Notes under the pieces: generated by a model
Seen by the model: only the letters and a program-made list of their open reading frames with translations
Database searches by the model: none
What the model was told of the DNA's origin: nothing
Translations under genes and position numbers: made by a program
From: Chaetorhynchus papuensis
Lineage: Eukaryota > Chordata > Aves > Passeriformes > Rhipiduridae
Direction of reading: 5' to 3'
Assembly: GCA_013396525.1 (NCBI GenBank)
Contig: VWYX01000292.1
Location: 340,000 to 403,999 of the forward strand
DNA: 64,000 bases
Shown here: piece by piece, positions 35,501-48,200 of the stretch
Numbering within the stretch: position 1 is the stretch's first letter
Layout: every line of letters begins with the position of its first letter

Positions 35501-38500
35501 GAGTAAAAATTGAACTGGGCTGATAAAATAGTAAAAGATAATTACAGGCAAAAGAAGTTATGATGCAATTCAGTGTTTATCTGTAGGGTAGGGTTTCTGA
35601 ATTGAGAAGGAGGATATTAAAACAGAGGTAAAAATTATACATGTCCTGTTGCTCTAGGTAATGTGGGATAGGAGAAAGCAGAAAATTTTAAGTTGTGTCT
35701 GGGTGAAGACAGACAAAAATATAATTTTGTTATAACAAATTGTATTGGGATTTCAGTCCTGTTTTTCCAGAGAGTATGGTTGTGGTGAGTTTTACATAAT
35801 CATCCAAACTTTGTGATCTGTGTCTGGGTTCATTTCCTAAACTACTTAAAACTCACTGAGTAAAACCTTGTGTTTTTTTGAAGTGTGGAAGCTGAATGAT
35901 GAACATTTGTCTCTGTGACAGACCAGTTTAGGTCAGCAGAGCTCAGGATTTAGCACCAAAACTTTCCAAGGAAGCCACAAAATATGCACAGAAGTGCGGT
36001 TTCTCCTCATTTTTTTTTTAAATAGAAATTAATATCACTGCCTCTTATGATGTGTAGTAACTTTCATTCATGGTTACTTCTTCAATCTGTAATGCTTTTG
36101 CCTGGATAAAATTTTATTTTCTTACAATGCCTTCTCATACCAAATAATGCCTTGAAGGTTAAAGCTGAAGAAATTGTTGTTATGCTCCCTAGAGCCAGAG
36201 CAAGAAGCATTTAATTGGTTGAGTGATATATAGAGACATATATATACCGTTTTCTCTCTCAGACTGTCTCAATTTTAAAAACAATGTTCTATGAGTCAGA
36301 GGTATATAAAAAGTAATTACAGAGATAGAATGCTTTTCTATTATCTGGTTTATTTGATGACACAACATGATATAGGACGAATATTAGGAACAAGAATTGT
36401 ACAAGCCAGTGGTGAGTCCACTGTTTTCCCCTGTATTCATTTGTGCTGCTGAGTTCTGGTTGTATTTGGTCAAACCCACTTAGGTTTGCAGCTGGCAAGG
36501 AACGGGTAGGTGTGAGACTGCCAAACTAAATCTGGATGTTATAGAAACTAGCACTGCAGATGGTACACCTCCTGACAAATGCTTTGGCTTCTTTATGTTG
36601 AGTAGGGGGCTGTGCATGGAGGTAGAAAGTGTGAAGGCGACAATGCAGTTGTCTAGGAAACAGGTTGTAAAGCTGGAGAGCAGGGAAAAAGTGTCAGGCT
36701 GATCCTGTCATACTGTCTGTGCCTCCATATTGTCACCCTGGTGCAGCTGAAAGCTCACTTTATTGTTCTGTGGTTTGGGATTTTTTCCTTTGGCTTTGCT
36801 CCTACAGTGCTACTGGTACAAAGGAGGGAGCAGGAAGAGGTGGGGTGGGACAGACCTCAGCTGTGGGTTTGTTGTCCCTGTGCTTTTAATATCCCTTCTA
36901 AATTTTCCTTTGTGGATTAGCATGATAATTTGCTCTCCCTGTCCCCGCTTTTGCTTCCAAATGCAGTCAGAAAAATTGTCTGTTGCGAAGATTGGTTCTT
37001 CTTCCACACATCTGACTACTGACACATGTGAAATTCATGTTGTGCTTGAAGAATTTAGCTGCAACAAAACCTGACTCCTCTTCCACAGAAAAGACCCCTA
37101 GAGAACACCAGCTTTCATTCTTTTTTATCATTGCTTTTGGAGAGAGGTAACCAGCAATTCTTGTTAGAGATGAATATTTTTGGTTGTTAATGCGAAATTT
37201 AACATATTTCAGAAGCAATGAGTAACATGTATTCAGCCTTTCATTTGTGGGCTAATTGAGCCTATATTTCAACTTATGGAGTGGTGTTTCTTCATTGTGC
37301 CCCCAGGTACCAATTCTAACTTTCAGACATGAAGCATCTGCATTCATTAAACATTTCAAGAGTTATGTTGACTTTACAGAAGACTCTTTTGAAATGCAAA
37401 ATTAGGCTTAGATTTGTGTCCTTTGTTTTGCTTGAGAATTGCATTTTGTTCCTATGATGATTGGTTCAGATCAAAGCTAGAAATTTCCCACCAGGGAATT
37501 CTTAATATTGTGATACCTGTCTTAACAGCCTCTACATTCAATGTCGTTTTCTATAATTTCAATGTATCTTCATTGCCCGAATAACAAATTTGTTAGGTAT
37601 TTTAGGTCACTAGGCTCCTTCATTTTGAAGTTATATTTTGGCTGACATAACTTACCATCTTCTTTTTCCTACAATTTATATGCAGGTTAAGTTATTTATG
37701 AGTGAAAATAAAATTAAATATGTAAATGACAGATCTGAACAACTTACAGAAGTAGTGTCCAGAGCAGATACACCTCATCTTTTTTCCAAATGACTGGTTT
37801 AAAGGTCAGAAAGCATAAGCAAAAAACAAGTCAAGTTCACTCAAAAGAACTTTGATTTTTTTTTGTTCAGCTCAGAAATATAAACAATAGTGATCATTTC
37901 TGAAAATGAAAATGTTCTTAGTCAATCACCTGTCATTGCCTTGCCACTTTTCTGATAAACTGAGATTGTGATTATAAGGGAAAGCAGATAGTTCTCTACA
38001 GATAAAGTACAAATAGTTTTTGCTGTTCCAAGTCATTACTCCTTAGTGTGATTCTGACCTCAAAGGTGAAGAAAAAGTCTGAACAATAAAAGTAGTGAGG
38101 GGTAATGCTGCAAGGTGCTGGCAAGGATATTGAGTTTTCAGGGGAATTAGCTGGAATGAGTGAATAGGACATTACAGCTCTAATCTCTGTGATTGTAGAC
38201 TTTTGGCCACTGTTGCTTTGCTACCAGACTCTGAGATATTTTGTTCAGAGGTCTGGCATTTCTTGAGCCTTCACTGCTCACAAACATGTTCTTTACTCAT
38301 CTTTCTCAGCAGGATGAGTAAGGGTGAATTAAATTGCCGACTCCAAGCACTGTGGTTAAATTACCCATTAGTGGTAACTCTGGCCTATGCTCAGAAAACC
38401 AGTATGATTGAAAGGTATGTCTGCAGTAATATTTGTTTTTATCCAGCTATGAGCATCAAATCTTAAATTTGCATACCCGTTTTTCAGATATACTGATGAG

Positions 38501-38769
38501 TATGCATTTTTGCTTTGTGATGATCAGTTTTCAGTTGGAGAATTAGGCTAAAATGAATTTTATGTTTAGTTAAAGATGATTTAATCACATGAATATCTAG
38601 CCTTTTGCAAATGCTAACTGGAATCAATTTATCGCTTGACCATCTTTTACTGGCAAGATATATACATTTACAATATTATTTGTGTCCACATATGCACACA
38701 CAGGTTTCTCAGATTTCTCCGAATTTTTCTTTTTCAGCCAAGGTTGATTTCATACTGATGGTTTGAAAC
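32528..38769. other. Intergenic sequence, mostly unrecognised
   Basis: About 6.2 kb without a supportable gene. The only structured item is a possible short LTR at 32770-32940. The remainder is AT-rich, with chance-sized open frames. Confidence 0.5.
32770..32940 (+). mobile_element. Possible short or deleted solo LTR (171 bp)
   Basis: The segment starts TGTTGTAGGG and ends TTGGTACAACA, so its ends form a perfect 7-bp inverted repeat (TGTTGTA / TACAACA) with TG...CA termini, as in retroviral LTRs. The right part ('GAACTTCGTGTCGTCATTTC') resembles a U5-like tail. It lacks a clear poly(A) signal and a target duplication, so it could be an internally deleted LTR or a coincidence. Confidence 0.4.
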
Positions 38770-39617
38770 TGGGGGAGTGGCTGATACACCTGAAGGCTCT
38801 GCTGCCCTTCAGCTGGACCGTGGCAGGCTGGAGAGTCGGACGGAGGGAACCCCAGTGAGGTTCAACAAGGACAAGTGCAGGGTCCTGTCCCGGGGAGGAA
38901 TAACCCCAAGTACCAGCACAGGCTGGGGCTGCCCCACTAAAGAGCAGCTCTGCAGAGAAGGACCTGGGAGTCCTGGTGGGTCACAAGGTGACAGTGAGCC
39001 GGCAGTGTGTCCCTGTGGCCAGGAGGCCCAGTGGGATCCTGGGGTGCGTCGGGAAGAGCGTGGCCAGCAGGGCAAGGGAGCTGATCCTCCCCCTCTACTG
39101 GGCCCTGGGGAGGCCACATCTGGAGTGCTGTGTGCAGTTCTGGGCTCCTCAGTACAAGAGAGAAATGGAGCTCCTGGAGAGTGTCCAGCAAAGGGTCACA
39201 AAGATAATGAGGGGTCTGGAACATCTCTCTTATGAGGAGAGACTGAGAGAGCTGGGCCTGTTTAGTCTAGAAAAGAGAAGACTAAAAGGGGGTCTCATCA
39301 ATGCATATAAATATATCAGAGGTGGTGCCAGACTTTTCAGTGGTGCCCAGTGACAGGACCAGGAACAATAGCCATAGACTAAAACACAGGAAGCTCCACC
39401 TCAACATAGAGAAGAACTTCTTTATGGTGAGGGGGGCAGAGCACTGGAGCAGGTTGCCCAGGGAGGTTGTGGACTCTCCCTCTCTTGAGAAATTCAAAAC
39501 CCAGCTGGACATGTTCCTCTGTCACCTACTCTGGGTGACCCTGCCTTGGCAGTGATTTGGACCAGATGATCTCCAGAGACCCCTTTCAACCCTAAATATT
39601 CTGTGGTTCTGTGATTC
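38770..39617 (+). mobile_element. CR1 LINE 3' fragment, about 850 bp
   Basis: A GC-rich, well-preserved CR1: 'AGGTTCAACAAGGACAAGTGC' at about 38858, 'GGGAGCTGATCCTCCCCCTC' at about 39078, 'GAGGAGAGACTGAGAGAGCT' at about 39234, 'GAGCACTGGAGCAGGTTGCC' at about 39439, and a tail ending TTCTGTGGTTCTGTGATTC. The 152-codon open frame is broken ORF2 C-terminus in a shifted frame. The subfamily differs from the copy at 24885. Confidence 0.94.
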
Positions 39618-41108
39618 ATCATGGATCAGCCTTCACTGTGCAGTTATTTTTATGTTAGTGTTGAGCAAGGATGGATTCAGTGTAGAAGGTAGAATTGCTA
39701 TTGCTTTCTCAGCTGCAGCATGTTCTCTGACTTGCACAGTGAGGGAGAAGCAGTGCAGCTTTATCCATTTGAGGGAGAAAATGCACAGCTTGCCCTCCTC
39801 CAGGTGCATCCTTAGCATGATGGTAGCAGCACCATTCCTGCAGTTATCACCTTTACTGCAAGTGGAAGAGCAAGCCCTGTCACCATGCTTGTGTTCTGCT
39901 GCAACAATAGAAATGTGATGCTTGGATCTGTCAAGTAAATGTTACCCAAAAGACTACCAGTTCTTACCACAGGGTTTCTGCATTCCTGCTGGCTCTGAAA
40001 CTGTCCTTGAGAAAGTCATAGAGGTGTACTGCAAAAAAGGATCATGGAAATCTACTCTGTGGCTGAAGGAAACGACCACATGGTTATGAAAGATGACTTG
40101 GCCTTAGTTTGGCGAGCAAAAACTGTTCACAAGTTTGTGATGGGGTTTTGTTTCAATGAGTCCATCAAGTGTCCTCCTGTTACCCTCTACAAAAGTGTCA
40201 TGACTCTACTTCCTTGACCTGATGCCCTTCTCTCCATTAATGAACTTGAAGTGCAAAAGGCTAAGTTCTTAATTTGTGCTTTTAATAGTGCTCTTAAATT
40301 CAGAGTTCGCCCTGCACAGCCCTGAGCAGCTCTGCTGGGGTCCTTGCCTTTGTGGTAAGGGACACATTTTCCCCAGGCCATCCTACTGTGTGTTGTGGGT
40401 GTAAAGATTGAGATATGGGTCATTAGGCAGCCCTTACTGGCATAATTTCATTTTCATTAGCAGGATTGACTGAATGTTTAACACTGCAAAACACGAATGC
40501 AAATAAGACTTCATGCAAGTGAACTAAAGTAATTAATTAGGCTGAGTGGATGTTGTGGTAGAATATTAGGTAAACATATTTTAGTTCAGAAAGTTGGGGT
40601 TTTTTTAATTTGTAGCTATGCAATCAATTTTGCTGATATGGGAAAAGCTTGTAACTTAAGAACATAGATAAGGTGCCTGAGAGGTAGTCCATACTGTGTA
40701 TCTAAAGAAACAAATCTGTCCTGACAGCCATCAGCAGTTCTTCAGCTGTGTTGAAGAGAAAGTTACTTAAAAGTTTTCTCACCATTTACTAAAACTATTG
40801 ATTAATATTACTGTCATAATTCTGGGATTTTAGTGGTAAAGCTTCGTTATGATACAGTTGTGCTTGGAGAGTTTTGTCCAAGGATTGATCCAACACTGTT
40901 AATTTCCTGCTTTAATGCAGGACCCAGCTTAGGGTTTGCTCTGTTGGGAAAAAGGAATGAAAAAAGGGAGGAGATGTTGGCTGGGAGAAGGTGGCATTGG
41001 GAACTAACCCACAGCCTTTATGGAGAAGGTAGGGAGAGGTGGAAGGATCGAGAGCCCGTAGCTAGAGAGGATGGTGGTACCTCCACTCTGGCTGCTGCTA
41101 TTCCTGAA
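39618..41108. other. Intergenic sequence, nothing recognised
   Basis: No supportable gene or repeat. Confidence 0.5.
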
Positions 41109-41237
41109 TCATAGAATAGAATAATTTGGAAAAGATTTCTGAGATCGTCAAGTCTAATCATTAACCCAGCAGCACCATATTCCCCTCTAAACCTTGTCCC
41201 TAAGTGACACAGCTACACATCTTTTAAAACCCCCTAG
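41109..41237 (-). mobile_element. CR1 LINE 3'-end fragment
   Basis: The + strand begins TCATAGAATAGAATAATTTGG (inverted CR1 tail), then 'GAGATCGTCAAGTCTAATCA' and 'CTAAACCTTGTCCCTAAGTG', a decayed reverse CR1 3'UTR. Confidence 0.82.
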
Positions 41238-42614
41238 GGAAAGTAAGCTTTTTAGACTTTCCCCTAAAATCTATCTCAAATGAGTAATAGCATGTTCTAC
41301 ACTGCGCACTTATTTCCTTAATATTACCAAAATAAAAATATTTTCCTTTGACATTTTCCATCCAAAGTCTATGACATCGGTGAATCAAACAAGCTTATAT
41401 GAGGAATAGACAAAAAACCAAATATCTAACATGGCACAACCAGGAGTTACTCACCTGCAAGGCATTAACCCCATTTTCAACACAGTACTCTAGAGATACA
41501 TAAAACAAGCTCTGGAAGCATATAAACTGGAAATCTTGAATGGTGTTAGCTTCTTAGATTTTGAAACCCTTAATTTTTCATCTTTTGCAAATTGCATCTC
41601 CTGTGACTATTGTTAAGGAAAGTCAGCTGTCTTTTCTTCTTCAGCTGATGTCAAACTACCAGAGCCTTTATTCCGATTTACAGCCTTTTAAAATTTAAAG
41701 ATGTAGCAGTAATTCTTGGAAATATCAGTGTTTCAACATCTAGAGCAGAAAATTATTTTGCTTAAAATAACAAAATACAAGATGTAAAAAATAATTCTTC
41801 CATATGGGAAGATCATAAACATTTCAACTCCTCACTCAATACTATGGTGCATAAACATTTTTTCTGGCCTTTAAAATTTATTTTAAAAAAATTCAGAACA
41901 AGATAAAATTATTTGTGCAGAAAAAGAAGTGAATACAATGTGATCATCATGGGCTAAATGCTGCCCTGGTAGTCTGACAGAGATACTGGTGGTAAAACAC
42001 AGAAGTACCCAAAGAAAATTTGGCCTAGCAGTCTTCTGATTTTCAAAGTGCCATGTTTCATCTTCCAGTTTTCTTCTACAGCCCCTGAGGGAACTGCAGA
42101 TCTACTGTTTCTCCTATAAACCTAATTGCTCATACACCTTTTTGTTGTGCAACACCTACATATTATATTCTTTTGTTATTGACCCCTTACCAATTTTAGA
42201 TCATAAAGGTGGTGCTGAGAGTGTTTGGTCAGGAAGACTGAGCTTGACATCTCCCTACATACAGCCAGCACAGGTTTTCTTCTCCTCTGTCCAGCAGCTA
42301 CCAGAGCCATGACTGGCCCTCAGCACAGCAGAATTCGTGAGGCACAGCAGCTGAAGCCTGTCCTTGCCATGGGTAACCTGCCTGTGGGCATCAAAGGGAT
42401 TGTGCTTGTAGTGACTGTGCTTAGGACAAACACTAAAGAGTTTTGTACATCCATTTGTCTTGACTTGCTCTGCACAACTGTCTCCATTGCAAGTTCTTCT
42501 AATACAGACCACACTTCAAAATTGTGCCCTATGGACACTGGTTAAAAATGCCACTGCTTCATGTATTTAATTTGATGTTCTTGTGAATCACGCTGGACCT
42601 ACATTACAATCTTA
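41238..42614. other. Intergenic sequence, nothing recognised
   Basis: AT-rich sequence. A 106-codon open frame at 42225-42545 (+) has no recognisable similarity. Confidence 0.5.
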
Positions 42615-42857
42615 AGCTGCGCCAAGGAAGATATAGGTTGGATATTAGGAAAAAGTTTTTTACAGGAAGAGTGATAAAATATTGGAATGGTCTACCCGGG
42701 GAGGTGGTGGAGTCACCATCCCTGGACGTGTTTAAAAAGAGATTGGATGTAACGCTCAGTGCCATGTTTTAGTTTAGTTGAGGTGTTGGGGCATGGGTTG
42801 GACTCGATGATCTTGAAGGTCTCTTCCAACCTGGTGATTCTGTGATTCTGTGATTCT
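42615..42857 (+). mobile_element. CR1 LINE 3' fragment
   Basis: 'TATAGGTTGGATATTAGGAA', 'GGGGAGGTGGTGGAGTCACC', 'GGTTGGACTCGATGATCTTG' and a clear tail of three ATTCTGTG-like units ending near 42857. The subfamily is the 'GGTGGTGGAGTCACCATCCC' type. Confidence 0.92.
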
Positions 42858-43140
42858 GCATAGGGAGTTTTTGAAAGGTAGCACTCGTCTTCACTGTATG
42901 GAACCTCCCATCAAACACAAAATCTCTGGTATAAGTAGATTTATTAGTAGTTGCTGAGACTTCACCTTTAAAAGAGATAAAATTATCAGTAGGTAAATTA
43001 ATTTTCATCACTTCTGTACTTGATTTATTAATAGTAAGACCCATTGGCTTGGCAGAGTTTGCAAGACCATCTGTCTTTTTGTGAATATCTTCAGCTAAAT
43101 GCTTTTCTGTGCTAAGAAATAAGACTTGGTGATGTGATCC
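42858..43140 (-). pseudogene. Candidate fossil of a non-CR1 LINE reverse transcriptase (C-terminal part of RT domain)
   Basis: On the minus strand an open frame runs without a stop from about 43262 into the CR1 tail at 42857. It reads LFLSTEKHLAEDIHKKTDGL, then ANSAKPMGLTINKSSTEVMK, then INLPTDNFISFKGEVSATTN. The arrangement (LLS-x-n-QEKTDRL-like helix, then GL-x-IN-x-x-KTEVM, then a glycine turn and a TTNKxTY strand) resembles the stretch just after the catalytic YxDD box in RTE/R4-like and related LINE reverse transcriptases. It differs from the CR1 equivalent. The YADD box itself is not recognisable. A CR1 copy on the + strand adjoins it at 42857. Assignment rests on recalled motif order only; clade unknown. 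Confidence 0.45.
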
Positions 43141-43655
43141 AGCTCTGCCAATATGTACTGTAAATTTCGTTTGACTGCTGTAAGTCAGTTGTGGATAGAG
43201 GTGATGTTCACCTACACCTGTGTAATGATTGGTTGAGAAGAAGGGGCAATATTTAGCCTGTCCTTAGAAATCATTCACTGGCTCTGTGCTTGCTTTGCCT
43301 ACCTGTTGGCCAGCTTGGCCCTTCTGAGTGAGTAGTGTTTCAAAGGCTGGAGCTCTGAAGAGTTAGAAGGAAAAGGGCTTTCGCTAACGAATTTTGGGTC
43401 ATTGAGGGTGTATCTTTCAACAATTGCTATTTTTTTTTCTTTTTTAGTAATAGGTTTTAAGACCACATACCTACATGTAAGTTTATGACATTACAAATTC
43501 CACTTACAGACCTAGGTTGACTGAACATATAAACAAAATGTTGTAGAGCCATTTCTGAAAAAATCAGTGTAGTAATTACGGGTAGAACTCCTACTTTGAA
43601 GGAGAATTAGTGCTATAAGTAATGCAGCAAGCAGCAACTTTGATGGCCTTGACCA
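43141..43655. other. Intergenic sequence
   Basis: The frame of the candidate reverse-transcriptase fossil stays open on the minus strand back to about 43262, but I see no RT motifs there. Nothing else recognised. Confidence 0.45.
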
Positions 43656-43890
43656 CTTCACAGAATATTATGAGCTGTAAAAGACCCACGAGACTCATTG
43701 AGTCCAACTCCTAGATCTGCTCAGGATGCCACAAAAATTACACTACATGCCCAGGAGCATTGTCCAAACTCCACTGCCCAGAGCTCCTTGAGCTCTGTCA
43801 GGCTGGTGCTGCCACCACTGCCCTGGGGAGCCTGTCCCAGTGCCCAACCTCCCTCTGGGTGAAGAACTTTTTCTTAGCATGCTTCAAAGC
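43656..43890 (-). mobile_element. CR1 LINE 3' fragment
   Basis: The + strand begins CTTCACAGAATATTATGAGC, then 'CATTGAGTCCAACTCCTAGA', 'CCCTGGGGAGCCTGTCCCAG' and 'CTCTGGGTGAAGAACTTTTT', a reverse CR1 3' region. This is the last CR1 I can find in the window. Confidence 0.9.
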
Positions 43891-45023
43891 AATTCAAAGG
43901 AGAAAGCTATTTTTCTGTCTTTATGTGCACACCAGTAGAAGACTGAAAATCAGAATGGAAAATTATACCTAAGTGCTAATATTTTCTAATTAACCTTTAA
44001 GAATTAGAAACTACAGATGATATAAAATTCTCAATGGGTGAAATTCCTAGGCCTTTAAAGACTATATAGGAGGGGACCAACTTAAGGAACATTAGCTTCT
44101 CTGAAAAGACTCCCATGCTGTTTTAAAGTCAGGTGATTTAAGGGATTAGTACATCAAAAATCATCTTTAAAATGTCTATTTTTCTTGTAGCACAGGTATG
44201 TATTGCTGTACATATTCCTCAATCTTTCCTGAGGAACAGCAAGCCTGTGCAATCCTTTTTAGCTTTAGCTTGTGGATTAGCTGTTTATAATTTTAAACTA
44301 CTCCAACTTGGTATTTGGGTTTGTTTTTAAGACCTGGACCTACTTCTATATTGTACAAGAGACTCATTTTTTAGTTTTGAAAAATACATTTGTGTAGGGA
44401 AAGCTGCATCTTGGAGTTTGCTTCCATGTTTAAGACCTGTCTTACCAGAAGTCGTTATGATAGTAAATTTATTTAAAATAGTTCTTCTTCATGTGTTACT
44501 ATATTGAGTAATATTTTTGACCTTGCAACCCCCTAGTTGCTGCACTGCCGTGGTATAAACAGAAGTAATGCCCATAGGCTTGTATTTTCAGAATATGTCC
44601 TCTTCTGTAATAAAGTTTGCATCTGAGATGTCAGAAGTTGCTAATGGTTTTCCAGAAATCCTCTGACAATTCCTTTTAAGAAACATTGTCAAGTTTTCTT
44701 TTTGTACACCTCATAGCCTTATATTCCTGTCTGGATTCTACTGAAAAGTTGTTTCTGGATGCGAGTGCTCTGGGCCCACTTTGCACCTCGTTATTCCAGC
44801 ACCAGATAAGTGAGTGGCAGGCAGCTGGCAGGACAGCTGCAAAGGTAGCTGACAGAGACACAGCAAAGGCAGCTTTTAGCAGAAGGAACCGTGAATCTGA
44901 GCTGCCTCACTGAAATACTGAGATGAGGTGTTTTACAAAGGGAAAGAAGATTGAAGGGAATACTGATGAGCAGAGAATTCTTATTCAAATTGTTACTACA
45001 GATTTCATAGGGTAAGTTAGATT

Positions 45024-45240
45024 ATTAAAAAACCCCAAACCCACAGAAAACCAAAACAAGGAACTCTCCCCCAACCATTAATGACACCAATAAAAATCAC
45101 CATCGCATAACTAAGCTAAACCAACCAACCAACCAACCAACCAACCAACCAACAAAACCCCCCAAAACAAAAAAAAAAACCCAACCCAACCCAAACAAAA
45201 ATCCCCCCAAACAACAGCAACAACAAAAAAAAGCAAAATG
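45024..45240. repeat. A/C-rich low-complexity stretch with (CCAA)8
   Basis: A strongly strand-asymmetric run of A and C with almost no G or T. It includes a perfect CCAA tetranucleotide repeat at 45121-45153, followed by CCCAAAACAA-type sequence and AACCC-like units near 45178-45195. Confidence 0.9.
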
Positions 45241-48200
45241 AGGGGTAGAGCTATGACCTAGGATAAATCATCTTACACCAATGGGTTACTTTCTTAATTT
45301 AAACAGAGATATTTTTGACTTTGGAGATTTTAAATGTGCAGCTATTAAAAAGTGAACAGTACAAAGGAGGTGTGTTTTCAGTCGGAAAGTTTCTGTGTAA
45401 TTAGAAAAAACCCACATGTCTAACTTTAAATACAAGTGCATTCTTTTGAAAGGCTCGTTTCCTGACTGTCCTTTGCTATTGCATTCCTGGCACCCTGGAT
45501 GATCTCACCTGCTGTTCCCTCCAATTCTGTTCTGGTTTCCATGTTATGAAAGTTTACTTTTCTACTCCCAGTTTCCTTGGTCCTAAAGACTTGCATATTA
45601 CAAACAATTATATTTTCCTTATGTAAAACTTACGTAAAACAGGCAAGGGGTTATATGGAATTTACACAGTCTTGTTGGAACCTAGAACGTTTTAGGGGGA
45701 ATTACCTGTTACTGGCTATTTAGCACAGTACTTCAGTCTACAACACTGGGTAATACAGGGGGTTATGGTTTCTTATTCTTAAGGCTAAATACATCTTTTT
45801 TCTTTAATGCTAATGCAAAGACAAAGTCCCTGGGCACAAAGGCTACCACCAGAAAGAAGCATGCAGATTTGACATATAATTTCCATTTGCTATTGCCCCA
45901 ATGCGTTCTTGTTCAAAGATACTCTTCACATTCCCAGGACAGGAATGAATCACAGCCATTTGATTTTGTATACTGGCTACTAAATAATTTATTCCCACTT
46001 AGCCATTCATTCCCAGCATCCAAATATCCATTCCAGACACTGTAGTGGAGCATATAGTTTTCATAACTGATGTCTATACTGTATGTCCAGGGAGTCAGCT
46101 GAAGGTGGTTGGATTTTTATTGGAAATGAAATAAAATTGCACAGCTACACTATTTATAAAGGCTCCTAACAGTTTGGTCTCAGCAGAGGCTGTTCAGAAG
46201 AAGTATAGACCTACAGAGATGTTTAAATAGTAATCAGAGATTGATGGCTGTTGAGATTGTGAACAAAGAAAAAACTTTATTGCTTCTGGTTTTGTGTTTT
46301 GCCAGAAATATAGATGCCTTTTCACAGAGATATTTCTCTAGATACTTGACTTCTCTGAATTTAAAGAAAAAAAAATAGAGAAAGTAAGAAAACTTACAGT
46401 CCTGAAGAACTGAAATAAACACTTGAAGTTAGAAAGGATCATTAAGTAATGTCAGCATTCAGGATTAGTAAATTAGACTGATGTTAAGGTACTCAGTTAA
46501 AGCTGAAATGCTTCTGTCATTGTTTAAATATCAAACTGTAAATGCTCTAAAGTAGCAAATGGAAGCTCACACCAAAGTAGGCCCCTCTTGATTCTTGTTC
46601 TTCCAATTATTTCTGGTCAGTCAGTTCATCATTTTGGTTCTTGCTCTGGTCTTTTTTATTAGTGGAAAATAAAATTTTTGTGCCATCATATTCACTTCAA
46701 CTGTATCAGATAATGATATGTACAATACTTGTTTGTGATACAACTTCATTTTCAAATAACTTTTTTAGTAATTTAGAATAGCTGTTTTATTCCACCTTTG
46801 AATTAATTCATTTATAACAAAAAAAATGTATTATAACAAATCATTAGTTACTCGAAAGAAAAAAATAGCAATAAATGTTTCTCTCTTTTTTTCTGTGGGA
46901 ATATTGTTTTGTTCAGAAACTTACATTTCCATTTCAGTAAAAAAACCTTATTTGTAGAAACAGGGCACAGATGTTTAGCTGGATGCCTAAACCAATGGAT
47001 TATCATTGAGAAAATGGTAACATTTTCTGAGATGATTGTCTCTTCAATAATGACCAGTGAGTGCTTAGGACTCTGACAATGAACGTATATTATTTAAATC
47101 ACTAAACAGCATGTTTTAATAAGGAATCAATGTTTGATAATGGGTAATAAAGCTTATTGTGGTGTCCTGTGACTGCAGCATTTGGCAGATACTGGCTTTC
47201 CTGTATATATGCTTTCAGAGGAACACTGTAGGATGACTTATTTGAGTAAGTAGGTCTGTCAATATAAGCACAAATCCATGCTACACACTCAAGTATCCAT
47301 GTGCCTTGGCAGGTTTTTACTAAAATGTTAGCAAAGCCTGGGGTTTGTGTCATTGCTTGAGTTGTAACCCTGCAACTTGTCACAGCACCTGACAGCAGTT
47401 CTTGGTCTCTGACAATACCATTGAAGCTGTTCGTAGTAAGTGAGCTTTTTCCTTCCAGCAGCACCACAAAGACATTTACCCATGTCCAGGGGAACAAGCC
47501 AGTGCCTGTATATCGTCTAAATGCCATTTCAGTCTCGTAGAATGGATGCATTAGTAGCAATGTTATGAGGAATGATTCTCTTCACTTTCTTGCTGCCAGA
47601 CTTTGCATCAGGTTAAGCAAAATTGAGTTTATCTGAGTGCATAATTACATCGAATAGTGATGTCTAAGCCTGCCTGGAACTGAGCCCGTTGGCAAAACTA
47701 CTGCAGAGGCTATAATCCACACTGCTCTTCTCCCATTTATGTAAATTGTGTAAAGAGTTGGTGTGTTTAAGAGATGAAAGCTATTTATCCCGAAGGGAAA
47801 CAAAGAAAGTGCTAATATTTAGTTTGGGCACCAGGCCTTCCAATGTAGAGCATAGTATTTTGTGCATAAAGTGAACTCTGGCAAAGGTCCACAGCAAGCT
47901 TTGAGACATTTTATAGTGAGGACATTTTATAGTGCTACTCAGTACAGGTCTTTCTGATTATTCTTTTGCATATGAGAAGTGGCTACTGGAAAAAAAAATG
48001 CAACTAGGAAGCATGTCACATATTTGAATTCATGCTTCTTCTCTCCTAGCTTCTCTTCAGCAGCTGTTAAGTTCATGATCTTCTGGCATCCTTTTGAATA
48101 AAATGTGAAATATTCCTGCCACTGTCCACAGCATGTGCCTGGTTTAAGTTGATGTAGGCCACATGCATTCAGTATAACTCTTTCTTTTCTTTGTTCATAT

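Noticed and set aside
38777..39353. Open frames of 125 and 152 codons
   Set aside because: These are decayed CR1 ORF2 C-terminal sequence in mixed frames, not a host gene.
47102..47560. 152-codon minus-strand open frame
   Set aside because: Not recognised. In 64 kb of AT-rich DNA about one open frame of this length is expected by chance over six frames. No splice or promoter context supports it.
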